NCBI GenBank assembly: GCA_016765135.1
Contig: JAESQN010000045.1
Span: forward strand, 62,001 to 126,000
Length of the DNA: 64,000 bases
Direction: 5' to 3'
Source: Robiginitomaculum sp.
GTDB taxonomy: Bacteria; Pseudomonadota; Alphaproteobacteria; Caulobacterales; Maricaulaceae
The stretch's first letter is position 1; the number at the start of each line of letters is the position of its first letter. The notes beneath the pieces were generated by a model. That model was not told the DNA's origin and searched no databases. It saw only the letters and a list, made by a program, of their open reading frames with translations. Positions 8,008 through 16,573 of this stretch are shown piece after piece. The position numbers were made by a program, and so were the translations under genes.

Positions 8008-9522
8008 TTATTGTTTATTTTTCAATATGCGCCGTCGCTGCACCGAAGAAGGAATGTTCAAACTCTCGCGGTACTTCGCCACGGTGCGGCGCGCAATGTC
8101 TATGCCCTGGTTTTGTAAAAGACCTACGAGTTTATCATCTGACAGCACGTTTTTGGGTTCGCGCTCTTCTTCAATAAGGATTTTTATTCTATGGCGCACC
8201 GCTTCTGCAGAATAGGCCTCGCCTCCGTCCGTAGCGGCAATAGCGGCGGTGAAAAAATATTTAAGCTCAAAAGTACCGCGTGTGGTTGCCACATATTTGT
8301 TGGAAGTGACGCGGCTGACCGTGCTTTCATGCATTTCAATGGCGTCGGCGACAGTTTTCAAATTCAGCGGGCGGAGATGATCAACCCCGTAAGCAAAAAA
8401 CCCGTCTTGTAGTTTGACGATCTCGCTGGCAACTTTCAAAATTGTACGGGCGCGTTGGTCAAGGCTTTTGACCAACCAGGACGCGTTTTGCGCACATTCT
8501 GACATATAGGATTTAACTTTTTCGTCTTTGGTACCGCCTACAACTTCCGTGTAATAACGCGAATTGACCAACACACGCGGCAGGGTTTCAGAATTAAGCT
8601 CAACCGTCCAACCGCCGTCAGGGCGTTCATGAATAAACACATCCGGTTCAACCACACCCGACGTATCAGTGCCAAATGCCAGTCCGGGTTTGGGGGCCAA
8701 GGCCCGCAAGCGGGACGTATATGTCCCTAAATCATCAAGGCTCAACCCGCAAACTTTGGCTAGGCCGGACAAATCATGTTTGGCCAGCATATCCAGATTA
8801 TCCAGCAAAAATTGCATGTGCATATCAAGTTCGCCGCGCTCGCGCAGTTGCAAAGCCAGGCATTCACTTAAATCACGGGCCATAACACCCGTGGGTTCAA
8901 AGGTTTGCAATACGGTTAACACAGCCCCTATGCGGTTTGGCCCCACGCCAAGGCGGTCAGCCAAGTCCGCTAAATCGGCGCGCAGATAGCCGTTTTCATC
9001 GACCTGGTCGATCAAGTAAGAACCAATCATACGGTCACGCTCATCGTGTATGGCCATTGCCAATTGCGCCGTAAGATGCTCTCTTAGGCTGATTTCCTGG
9101 GCCGTGTTGGCGGCTGGATCATAATCCGAGCTTGCAGAAAACGAACCGCCGGAACCAGCTTTGCTCCAGTCAATATCCCCACCTACCGAAGCAGCCCCCG
9201 GAGCTATATCGGCTACGGTAGCATCTGCGTTCAATTGTTGCTCTGACGCATCCATTGCGTCCGAAGCCGCCTGTGACGGTGCGTTTAAATCAAGCTCTTT
9301 CAACCCAGTCTCGGATTCCGTCGGCGCGGCAAATTCGTCCTCGGTGCGTCGGTTTTCGGTACCCGTACCGCGCTCTAATAGCGGATTGCTTTCCAACTGC
9401 TCTTCGACAAATATCGACAGTTCAATATTGGACAAGGTCAATAGCTTGATCGCCTGCTGCAATTGCGGCGTCATGGTCAAGCCTTGGGCCTGCTTTAGTT
9501 TTATTTGCGGCGATAGCGCCAT
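8008..9522 (-). CDS. rpoN: RNA polymerase sigma-54 factor RpoN
   Basis: 504 residues. Region I is the Gln/Leu-rich start (LKQAQGLTMTPQLQQAIKLL) that contacts activators; an acidic linker covers about 50-145; the core-binding and DNA-binding domains follow. The RpoN box ARRTVAKYRE is intact near the C-terminus, so the factor should read -24/-12 promoters. An NtrC-type activator at 51.9 kb is a possible client. No lptB gene precedes it here, unlike in many relatives. Confidence 0.96.
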   Translation of the reverse strand: MALSPQIKLKQAQGLTMTPQLQQAIKLLTLSNIELSIFVEEQLESNPLLERGTGTENRRTEDEFAAPTESETGLKELDLNAPSQAASDAMDASEQQLNADATVADIAPGAASVGGDIDWSKAGSGGSFSASSDYDPAANTAQEISLREHLTAQLAMAIHDERDRMIGSYLIDQVDENGYLRADLADLADRLGVGPNRIGAVLTVLQTFEPTGVMARDLSECLALQLRERGELDMHMQFLLDNLDMLAKHDLSGLAKVCGLSLDDLGTYTSRLRALAPKPGLAFGTDTSGVVEPDVFIHERPDGGWTVELNSETLPRVLVNSRYYTEVVGGTKDEKVKSYMSECAQNASWLVKSLDQRARTILKVASEIVKLQDGFFAYGVDHLRPLNLKTVADAIEMHESTVSRVTSNKYVATTRGTFELKYFFTAAIAATDGGEAYSAEAVRHRIKILIEEEREPKNVLSDDKLVGLLQNQGIDIARRTVAKYRESLNIPSSVQRRRILKNKQ

Positions 9523-9636
9523 CTTGCACCCATATTTAACCGGGAATTACCCCATAAAACACAGTACTTAACACACGTCCCTTAAAGAGAAGTTTCAATA
9601 AAGCAAATTATGACACTTAATGAAAAAATCTACAGC

Positions 9637-11100
9637 CTAGTTTTCACCATAAATGATTGGTTTTTTAGGGTCTTGTTGCTCCAGTGTGGACAGTGGAGCC
9701 GATGGAGCCGATGTTTCTTGTTGTGTTGCTTTTGGTTCTGGGCGCGGCAATGGATAACCCGGTATGGTCATATTTCGACCCTCAGGCGTCCATGCAGCCA
9801 ACATGAACCCGGCAATGTAATTTGGCGGCAAGCTTAACTCTTCTTCACGGCCACCGCGAGGCCGGATCAGCAGGGTAATCCCGCTATATTTAGCCGCGTC
9901 CAAACGTTCACGTGGCACGAACACCCGTAAATTTTCTTGCCGTTCACAATAGCGCCGCACCACCGTATCTATATAGCCCGGATTGTAGAACGGGCCAGTA
10001 GGATAATAATTCAAATGGCGACCAGAACGGTGACGACCACTGGATTTATGCTTGATACTGGACTTATGCTTGATGCTTGTATTATGCCCGTTACGAGTGT
10101 TGTTTCCACTGTGTGATCTGTGTGCTCTGTTTGATCGGGGGCTTGTAGTATTGCGGCTAGGTTGACTGGTTCTGTGTTCTTGGGTGTGGGTGTGGGTGTG
10201 AACACGCCGGGCAGAGGGTGTATGCGCCGAGCTTGGTGCGGCGGTATGTGGTTGCACGACCCGGTGCGAGCGACCAGAATTAGAGCCAGAATATGGATGC
10301 CCGTCAGGGTTAAAATATGGGCTTATACCAGGCTCGGCGCGGGGGCCGTCCAGTTGCGGCGCAGAGTCGATACTGGTTGGACGCGTACGTCTTGGTGGTT
10401 TTGGTGGTCGCACAGGCCGAGTGACAGACGCACCAGTAGTGTTATTAGTGCCACCCGCATGATCGCGGTCTCTATCGTGGGTAGTATGGTCCGTATGATT
10501 ATAATTATGGTCGGTGTGCTCATTCCTATCACGGTGGCCCACTTGACCATCATGATGGTCGCGGCGATTATGGTGGTCGCGGCGATTATGATGACGCCTA
10601 CTATTATTGCCGTAACCGTACCCATATCCGTACCCAGCCCCATAACCAGCCCCGAAATATCCATTCCTGAATGGAAAACGACGGACATTGCGTATATCAG
10701 CGCGGCAATCCAGCACGGAGGCGCCAAAATCCGCCAATTGTGCGATTTCACCGTCGGGCCACTTGGCCTGACTGTATTGCCTGGTCTCCAGAGGGTTGGG
10801 AGTCGTGCTATTATAATTGATCAAAATATCCAAATAAGCACCGCCTTCATAGATAACACCTTCCGCACCCGTAAACGGCCCGGCAGTGCGTAACTGCGCC
10901 ATGCCTTTCACTTTGGCCCGCAGCTTCGTAAATGTCTTTACGGGCGGGGCGAGAATTTCGCTGACACCAGTGTCGGGGTATTTTATCTGTACGGAGTTGG
11001 ACGCAATATCAACTGGCGTACGGTGTTCTAAAGTCGTTGCGCACCCGCCGAGCGTGACAGCGGAGGCCAACAATATATACTTAAAGTTTTTTAATCCCAT
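9637..11100 (-). CDS. Histidine-rich lipoprotein of unknown function
   Basis: 487 residues from the ATG at 11100. The frame stays open for another 161 codons upstream, but MGLKNFKYILLASAVTLGGC is a proper signal with lipobox Cys20, so the internal start is chosen. Residues 20-140 form a possible globular domain. Then come a Gly/Tyr stretch (149-164), a His/Asp/Arg/Asn-rich tract with about 17 His in 169-214, and a second tract with HTHTHT and KHKSSIKHKSS (279-362). A conserved-looking C-terminal domain (about 370-445) contains YCERQENLRVFVPRERL. The His tracts suggest metal binding at the cell surface or in the periplasm; that is inference. Confidence 0.75.
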   Translation of the reverse strand: MGLKNFKYILLASAVTLGGCATTLEHRTPVDIASNSVQIKYPDTGVSEILAPPVKTFTKLRAKVKGMAQLRTAGPFTGAEGVIYEGGAYLDILINYNSTTPNPLETRQYSQAKWPDGEIAQLADFGASVLDCRADIRNVRRFPFRNGYFGAGYGAGYGYGYGYGNNSRRHHNRRDHHNRRDHHDGQVGHRDRNEHTDHNYNHTDHTTHDRDRDHAGGTNNTTGASVTRPVRPPKPPRRTRPTSIDSAPQLDGPRAEPGISPYFNPDGHPYSGSNSGRSHRVVQPHTAAPSSAHTPSARRVHTHTHTQEHRTSQPSRNTTSPRSNRAHRSHSGNNTRNGHNTSIKHKSSIKHKSSGRHRSGRHLNYYPTGPFYNPGYIDTVVRRYCERQENLRVFVPRERLDAAKYSGITLLIRPRGGREEELSLPPNYIAGFMLAAWTPEGRNMTIPGYPLPRPEPKATQQETSAPSAPLSTLEQQDPKKPIIYGEN

Positions 11101-11233
11101 ACACCACTTTAACACATACGCCCCTAAACGCAAAGCTGTGTTTACATATGCGTACATTACTTGTTGTTCATGATTAACAGGCGCCAAGTAACAAGGGCTT
11201 GCGAATATTGCTACTTTCCCATAAGTTTTTACC

Positions 11234-12298
11234 ATGACCGAAATGACACAAAACCAAATCGACCAGGCTTTGCAGGCTGGTATTATTGATGCGGCCCAAG
11301 CTAAAGAGATGATGGCCAAAACCATGCGGGCAAAGCTAAACGACAAATCTTCTAACTCCTCCAACTCTGCTCCCGAAGCAGCTCTAATAGGGGACGAAGA
11401 AAACATGCGCTTTGTGCGTTCATTTTCAGATGTGTTTATCGCTACCGGTATCGGGCTTTTGTCCTTGGGTTTGTATGCTAGTATCGGTATATTTGGCGGC
11501 GGGGTTGGGTATCTGGTGGGCGCGGCATTGCTGTGGCTGATGTGTGAATATTTCGGCCGCAAGAAACGCGCCCATCTGCCCACTTTGTTTTTGGCTCTGG
11601 CCTATTTGATTTTCGTACACCGGGGCATGAGCAACCTTTTGGATTTAGGGGCTGCGCCCGGCATTTTGCCTGCTGTCATTACCATTCTGGCTATGCTCTT
11701 GTTTTACTGGCGCTTCAAATTGCCGTTTAGTGTGGCGCTGATCGCCCTGTCTTTGGTGATTTTAGTGTTTGCCTTATTAGGCGGCACTGTCCCCACGGGT
11801 ATTTTGTTATTGCTCTCCGGCCTGGCACTATTCGCTACTGCTCTAAGTTATGACGCCCGCGACACGGGCCGGCTCACTCGATTTGCCGACAATGCGTTTT
11901 GGCTGCATTTCACTGCCGCCCCTTTAATCATTCACGGGTTTGCCGTTCAGGTACTTACGCCCGAAATCGTCAGAATTTGGGGCGTAATCCCCATGGTGCA
12001 ATTGGGCAAGACCGATGCAACATTTATGCTGCTCACCATAGGCCTGCTGGCTTTGGTTGGCTTGGCTATTAACCGCCGGGCCTTGTTGGTCTCGTCCCTG
12101 GGTTATGCCGGATTTGCTATCGGATTTTTAATCAAGGATACGGGGCTGAACCTTGGCTCGGTTGTCGCACTGACTTTGCTCCTGCTTGGCGGCGGCATTG
12201 TGTTTTTGGGCGTTGGTTGGCACGGGGCGCGTAAAGCCTTGTTGAAAGTTTTGCCTACAACTGGCTTTATGGCAAAAATCTTCCCGCCTGTAGAGTAA
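11234..12298 (+). CDS. Polytopic membrane protein, DUF2157-like
   Basis: 354 residues. A soluble N-terminal helix (MTQNQIDQALQAGIIDAAQAKEMM, about 4-28) and a short Ser/Asn linker precede about nine hydrophobic segments between residues 65 and 335. This plan of an N-terminal 'exit from a helical pair' motif followed by a many-pass membrane domain resembles DUF2157 proteins. Function is unknown. It is divergent from the His-rich lipoprotein and lies just upstream of hslU on the same strand, with about 65 bases between. Confidence 0.7.
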   Translation: MTEMTQNQIDQALQAGIIDAAQAKEMMAKTMRAKLNDKSSNSSNSAPEAALIGDEENMRFVRSFSDVFIATGIGLLSLGLYASIGIFGGGVGYLVGAALLWLMCEYFGRKKRAHLPTLFLALAYLIFVHRGMSNLLDLGAAPGILPAVITILAMLLFYWRFKLPFSVALIALSLVILVFALLGGTVPTGILLLLSGLALFATALSYDARDTGRLTRFADNAFWLHFTAAPLIIHGFAVQVLTPEIVRIWGVIPMVQLGKTDATFMLLTIGLLALVGLAINRRALLVSSLGYAGFAIGFLIKDTGLNLGSVVALTLLLLGGGIVFLGVGWHGARKALLKVLPTTGFMAKIFPPVE

Positions 12299-12300
12299 AG

Positions 12301-12328
12301 CTTGATTTAATCAGTAAATTTCCTATCT
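12301..12328 (+). promoter_or_regulatory. RpoH (sigma-32)-like promoter of hslU
   Basis: CTTGAT (12301-12306), a 15-base spacer, then CCTATCT (12322-12328). This fits the alphaproteobacterial heat-shock pattern CTTG-N17-CYTATNT as I recall it. The same layout precedes hslV and clpB in this window, and that repetition is the main support. Confidence 0.65.
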
Positions 12329-12364
12329 CAGAGTAAACCATAAGGCCCAGAGTAAACCATAAGG
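12329..12364 (+). repeat. Tandem 17-bp duplication in the hslU leader
   Basis: The 17-mer CAGAGTAAACCATAAGG occurs twice with a period of 19 bases (12329-12345 and 12348-12364). Each copy ends in an AAGG ribosome-binding-like motif, and the second is placed correctly for the hslU ATG at 12366. The start of transcription probably falls inside the first copy. Confidence 0.85.
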
Positions 12365-12365
12365 A

Positions 12366-13679
12366 ATGTCTATGTCTGAATTTTCTCCCCGCGAAATTGT
12401 CTCTGAACTGGACAAGCATATCGTGGCTCAATCGGATGCCAAGCGAGCTGTGGCCATTGCCCTGCGCTCGCGCTGGCGGCGTAAGCATGTAACCGGAAAT
12501 CTGCGCGACGAAATCACACCCAAAAATATTTTGATGATCGGCCCGACCGGGGTCGGTAAAACCGAAATATCGCGCAGGCTCGCCAAGCTGGCCCATGCAC
12601 CTTTTCTCAAGGTCGAAGCGACCAAATTTACCGAAGTTGGCTATGTGGGCCGAGACGTGGAGCAAATCATCCGCGACCTCGTAGAAATCGCCATCACTCA
12701 GACCCGCGAAAACCGCCGCAAAGATGTGAAAGCAGCGGCGGAAAAGGCGGCGGAAGACCGGATATTGGATGCACTGGTTGGGGAAAGCGCCGGCAAAGCG
12801 ACTCGCGATAAATTTCGCCAAAAACTGATCAAGGGCGAGCTGGACGATACCGAGGTTGAACTTGATCTCACGGACAACGCCTCCCCGTTTCAAGGCTTTG
12901 ATATTCCCGGCCAACCCGGCGCCAGCATGGGTATGATCGAACTTGGTTCAATCTTTGGCAAAGGCGGCGGCCGCACCAAAAAGATCAAGATGAAGGTCAA
13001 AAATGCCTACGCCCCTTTGCTGACCGAGGAAGCTGACAAAATGCTAGACGAGGAAACCCTGACCAAGACCGCAATCTCCCTAGTTGAAAATGACGGTATT
13101 GTGTTCCTCGACGAAATCGACAAAATCACCGTGCGCTCCGATGTACGCGGCGGCGGACAGGTGTCCCGGGAAGGTGTGCAGCGCGACCTATTGCCGTTGA
13201 TCGAAGGCACCACCGTGACCACCAAGCACGGCCCGGTTAAAACCGACCATATCTTGTTTGTAGCATCCGGCGCATTTCATGTTGCCAAGCCGTCCGACAT
13301 GTTGCCAGAATTACAAGGCCGCTTACCGATCCGTGTCGAACTTCGCGCCCTGACCCGCGAGGACTTCGAGCGGATTTTGACCGAGCCGGAAGCCTCCCTG
13401 ATCAAGCAATATACCGCTCTTATGGCCACGGAAAATGTGACGCTTGAATTTACCAAAAACGGCATCAAAGAGATCGCCAAAATCTCCGCCGACGTGAATG
13501 CCAGCGTTGAAAATATTGGCGCACGCCGCCTGCATACGGTCATGGAGCGCCTGCTAGATGATATTAGCTTCACCGCATCTGACAGGGGCGGCGAAAGCAT
13601 AAAAATTGACAAAGCCTATGTGGTCAAAAACGTCGGAGAACTGGCAGCAGACACGGATTTATCGAAATTTATTTTGTAG
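12366..13679 (+). CDS. hslU: ATP-dependent protease ATPase subunit HslU
   Basis: 437 residues of AAA+ unfoldase. The N-terminus ([26 protein letters not shown]) is diagnostic. Walker [10 protein letters not shown] is near 59-67, the inserted I-domain lies between about 110 and 230, Walker B is VFLDEIDKI near 245, and the C-terminus ends DLSKFIL, the tail that docks into HslV. It forms hexamers that unfold substrates for HslV. The partner hslV is not adjacent but about 11 kb downstream at 24.7 kb, which is unusual. The gene converges tail-to-tail with fur with one base between stops. Confidence 0.97.
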   Translation: MSMSEFSPREIVSELDKHIVAQSDAKRAVAIALRSRWRRKHVTGNLRDEITPKNILMIGPTGVGKTEISRRLAKLAHAPFLKVEATKFTEVGYVGRDVEQIIRDLVEIAITQTRENRRKDVKAAAEKAAEDRILDALVGESAGKATRDKFRQKLIKGELDDTEVELDLTDNASPFQGFDIPGQPGASMGMIELGSIFGKGGGRTKKIKMKVKNAYAPLLTEEADKMLDEETLTKTAISLVENDGIVFLDEIDKITVRSDVRGGGQVSREGVQRDLLPLIEGTTVTTKHGPVKTDHILFVASGAFHVAKPSDMLPELQGRLPIRVELRALTREDFERILTEPEASLIKQYTALMATENVTLEFTKNGIKEIAKISADVNASVENIGARRLHTVMERLLDDISFTASDRGGESIKIDKAYVVKNVGELAADTDLSKFIL

Positions 13680-13680
13680 G

Positions 13681-14088
13681 TTATTTCTTTATAGGTCGCC
13701 CGTATAACTCCAGCCGGTGGTCTACCAGTTCATAGCCTAGCTTTTCTGCTATGCGTATTTGTAGCCGTTCGATCTCTTCATCGACAAACTCTATGACATC
13801 GCCCGTTGAAAGGTCGATTAAATGGTCGTGATGATCATTGTCTGCCACCTCGTAGCGGGCGCGGCCATCCCGGAAGTCATGGGCTTCGATAATCCCGGTC
13901 TCGTTGAATAGGCGCAGTGTGCGGTACACCGTTGCCAAGGATATTTTCTTGTCAATACGCGACACACGCCGGTACACGGATTCTGCGTCTGGATGGTCTT
14001 CAGCATCGGACATAACACGGGCGATAATGCGCCGCTGTTCAGTCATGCGCAGACCTTTTTCGATACAGAGTGTTTCTATAGGATTCAT
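13681..14088 (-). CDS. fur: Fur-family metal-responsive regulator
   Basis: 135 residues. The winged-helix N-terminus has the Fur recognition helix SLATVYRTLRLF, and the metal-binding block HHDHLIDLSTGDVIEF follows. The CxxC pair that holds structural zinc in E. coli Fur is absent (LIDLSTG replaces LICLDCG), as is common in alphaproteobacterial Fur/Mur proteins, which answer to iron or manganese. It lies downstream of the RimI-like domain on the opposite-facing hslU's tail side; rimI next to fur is a conserved alphaproteobacterial pairing. The metal specificity is not decided by sequence. Confidence 0.88.
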   Translation of the reverse strand: MNPIETLCIEKGLRMTEQRRIIARVMSDAEDHPDAESVYRRVSRIDKKISLATVYRTLRLFNETGIIEAHDFRDGRARYEVADNDHHDHLIDLSTGDVIEFVDEEIERLQIRIAEKLGYELVDHRLELYGRPIKK

Positions 14089-14139
14089 GATGTGCCATTT
14101 CTCATATTGGAATCACTCTAATTGGTAACGCCCGTAACA

Positions 14140-15216
14140 TCAAGGTAAATGCTTGCGATATAAAATTGCGTCAACCCGGCCACCAATCCGGCGGTAATAA
14201 CCGGGGCGAACGCCGCAGCGGTGGTAGCCCGCACTCTCATATAGTGCCGTCGCCACCGGATTATCCGCCGCCACATCCAGAAACAGTATATCCGCCCCGC
14301 GCTGGCACACGGCATATTCCGCTGCCTGCAACAAAACCCGCCCAAGGCCTGTACGTTTATGGGTCGGATCCACAAGCATGGTCAATATTTCGGCCTGATC
14401 GACACTGGTGCGGGTAATAACAAAGCCTTGTAATTCACCGCCGTTGACAATACCGACGACATCATCGGTCTGCGCCGATAAATGCTCGGCAAAATCTGAC
14501 TGTGGCCATCCCGGCGTAAACGCCTGACCATGGAGTTTTTCCATTTGCCCTATATGCTCACCAGATAACATAATAGTTTTTATACCCGTTTTGACAAACC
14601 CAGACACACCCGCCAGCCCGGCCACCCCGCTCCCGAACAACCCGCTCGCGGTTTCCTCGTTGATACCGCCAAGAGCAATGATAGGGATTTCCGCCGCTTT
14701 TACCATTTCGGTTAACTTCGCCGTGCCAAGCGGTTGACCTGCGCTTGCACTGCTGCTGGCAAAGACGGGCGACACGATACTTGCGTCCAGCCCGACCGTA
14801 GCACATTTATGTACAGCGTCCAAATCATGGGCCGCGCCTGTGATGAGCCAGTCCGGGTGCTGGGCCCGTATATGTTTTCCATTTTCCAGTTCACGTTCGG
14901 GGATATGCACACCGTCCGCACCAACCGTTTTGGCTAAAGCCGCGTCCTGACCTATCAAAAACTGCAAACCGCGTTTTGTGGATAATGCGCGCAATTCTCT
15001 AGCTACTACCACCTTGTCATCTGCCCCGAAATGCCGATAAATCAGCGCCGCGCCTGTCGGCAAAATTTGTGCAACTGCCAAAACGTCCGGCGTTCTATCC
15101 GGGTCGCTCATAAACACCAAAGGTGAAATTCGGCACGGGCGTTTACGTTGCTCATAAAGTTGCGTCGCCGCCCTTGATAGCCCGTCTTTTCCAGTATATG
15201 TCCAGTCCATGACCAT
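14140..15216 (-). CDS. ThiE/TenI-like domain fused to a RimI-like GNAT acetyltransferase
   Basis: 358 residues from the ATG at 15216 (or 356 from 15210) in one unbroken frame. Residues about 20-215 resemble thiamine-phosphate synthase (VGADGVHIPE, PVFASSS, IPIIALGGINEE, GVAGLAGVSGF), but the usual INDR-like strand reads FLIGQDA, so activity is doubtful. Residues about 240-358 are a GNAT domain (ILTMLVDPTHKRTGLGRVLLQ, then ALYESAGYHRCGVRPGYYR), like RimI, which acetylates the N-terminal Ala of ribosomal protein S18. The acetyl-CoA loop reads KRTGLG, with Lys where Arg/Gln is usual. A separate, more canonical thiE is at 18.3 kb. The position beside fur supports the RimI reading. Confidence 0.75.
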   Translation of the reverse strand: MVMDWTYTGKDGLSRAATQLYEQRKRPCRISPLVFMSDPDRTPDVLAVAQILPTGAALIYRHFGADDKVVVARELRALSTKRGLQFLIGQDAALAKTVGADGVHIPERELENGKHIRAQHPDWLITGAAHDLDAVHKCATVGLDASIVSPVFASSSASAGQPLGTAKLTEMVKAAEIPIIALGGINEETASGLFGSGVAGLAGVSGFVKTGIKTIMLSGEHIGQMEKLHGQAFTPGWPQSDFAEHLSAQTDDVVGIVNGGELQGFVITRTSVDQAEILTMLVDPTHKRTGLGRVLLQAAEYAVCQRGADILFLDVAADNPVATALYESAGYHRCGVRPGYYRRIGGRVDAILYRKHLP

Positions 15217-15895
15217 AGAAATTCCATCCTTGCGCACATCTATCCTAGAGCGAATTGCCGCGAGCGCCAAGCGTTCAGGTCGCCGCCCGGAAGATATTTG
15301 CCTGACCGCCGTATCCAAACAACAACCGGATGAGCAGGTCTCTGCCGTTTTGGCCGCCGGGCAAAACGTGTTCGGTGAAAACCGGGTACAGGAGGCTCAA
15401 ACCAGATGGACTGAACAGTTTGCTGACGCCAGGCAACAAATTGAGCTGCGCCTTATCGGGCCTTTGCAAACCAACAAGGCCGTAAACGCCTGTGCATTGT
15501 TTGATGTGATCGAAACCCTGGACCGCGAAAAATTGGCCAAAGCCTTGGTCAAAGCCATAGATACAACCGGGTGCCAGCCGGAAATATTCGTGCAGGTGAA
15601 CACGGGCGAAGAACCGCAAAAATCCGGGGTCATCCCCCGCGATCTGGACGCATTTATTAAAACTATGCGCCAAACCTACGACCTGCACCCCACGGGCCTG
15701 ATGTGCATCCCGCCCGCAGGTACGTTGATCAGCGGTCAAGCCCCCGGCCCCCATTTTGCACTCTTAGCCAAACTGGCCAAACGCAACGGCATAAAAAACC
15801 TGAGCATGGGCATGAGCGGAGACTTTGAAACCGCCATCGAGTTCGGCGCAACCCATGTAAGGGTGGGCAGCGCTCTGTTTGGGGAGAGGGATTGA
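15209..15895 (+). CDS. yggS: YggS/PLPBP-family pyridoxal-phosphate homeostasis protein
   Basis: 228 residues. TAVSKQQP places the PLP lysine at Lys37; FGENRVQEAQTRW, HLIGPLQTNK-type (LRLIGPLQTNKAV) and LSMGMSGDFETAIEFGATHVRVGSALFG are family signatures. It is a barrel PLP carrier without known catalysis that buffers PLP and amino-acid pools. Its ATG overlaps the start codon of the divergent ThiE-RimI gene, so each gene's promoter and ribosome binding site must lie within the other's coding sequence. Confidence 0.93.
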   Translation: MTIEIPSLRTSILERIAASAKRSGRRPEDICLTAVSKQQPDEQVSAVLAAGQNVFGENRVQEAQTRWTEQFADARQQIELRLIGPLQTNKAVNACALFDVIETLDREKLAKALVKAIDTTGCQPEIFVQVNTGEEPQKSGVIPRDLDAFIKTMRQTYDLHPTGLMCIPPAGTLISGQAPGPHFALLAKLAKRNGIKNLSMGMSGDFETAIEFGATHVRVGSALFGERD

Positions 15896-15914
15896 GTTAC
15901 AAAAACATGGCGTG

Positions 15915-16454
15915 TTATTCAATAATGATAAAACTGTTGCGCGAAATTATTGTCAACAACTCCAGCATATCCGCCCGTGCAATCGCCACACATCCTTGGG
16001 TAGGGGCGTAGTTTTCTCTTGTCCCGTCATTTTCTCTTGTCCCCTCTTTTTTTCTGGCAATATGCAGGAAAATCGCACTGCCCAAGCCCGGCACTGGTGG
16101 GGCATCATTGTGACTAAGCACTATGATGATGTCATAAACCTGGCTTTCGCGCCATAATTTCTCGGCACTAGCGGGATAAGGAAATTGCACCAAGCGGTTA
16201 TAAGCGGGATCGTCCGGGGCATCGCACCAGCCGTCATTGATGTGTATGGGCCAAAATTGTAGCTCGGTTTGTGGCCGTTCCGCTCTATCCTTGCGGTATA
16301 AACCATAGCGTGTTTTATAGGTGCCGAGCGGGGTTTTGCCGTCACCCTCACGGCCCAGCTCATAGGACACCACACCGTTTTTGCCAAGTGCGCACGGGTA
16401 TTCCCGTCCCTCAACCCTCAATACTTTTGCCCCGGTATCGATAAATATTTTCAT
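15915..16454 (-). CDS. L,D-transpeptidase (YkuD) family protein
   Basis: 179 residues, no signal peptide. The catalytic block is HIAR...APTQGCVAIAR with His131 and Cys155; an upstream HIND (71) and SHND (115) also fit the family that includes cytoplasmic-looking proteobacterial YkuD proteins (REGDGKTPLGTYK). Such domains make or edit peptidoglycan cross-links. Unusually, 14 residues (135-148) separate HIAR from the TQGC motif and contain the duplicated hexapeptide GTREND/GTRENY, coded by an 18-bp tandem repeat at 16012-16043. Confidence 0.85.
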   Translation of the reverse strand: MKIFIDTGAKVLRVEGREYPCALGKNGVVSYELGREGDGKTPLGTYKTRYGLYRKDRAERPQTELQFWPIHINDGWCDAPDDPAYNRLVQFPYPASAEKLWRESQVYDIIIVLSHNDAPPVPGLGSAIFLHIARKKEGTRENDGTRENYAPTQGCVAIARADMLELLTIISRNSFIIIE

Positions 16455-16573
16455 CTATCTTGCCCGTTATTCACACCTATCCCACGATTTTGTGATAGTA
16501 TATACACTAAATGGCATTAGATTCGCTAAAAAAGCAAGTCTATATAGCTGACAACATAAAAAAGGCAGATGAA

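Noticed and set aside
10162-10893. Plus-strand 243-codon frame opposite the His-rich lipoprotein
   Set aside because: The Ile/Met/Val-rich runs come from reading His/Asp codons in reverse; there is no start context.
16460-16500. RpoH-like CTTGCC...CCTATC before the OmpR-type regulator
   Set aside because: The spacer is 11 bases, unlike the constant 15 at the three heat-shock genes.
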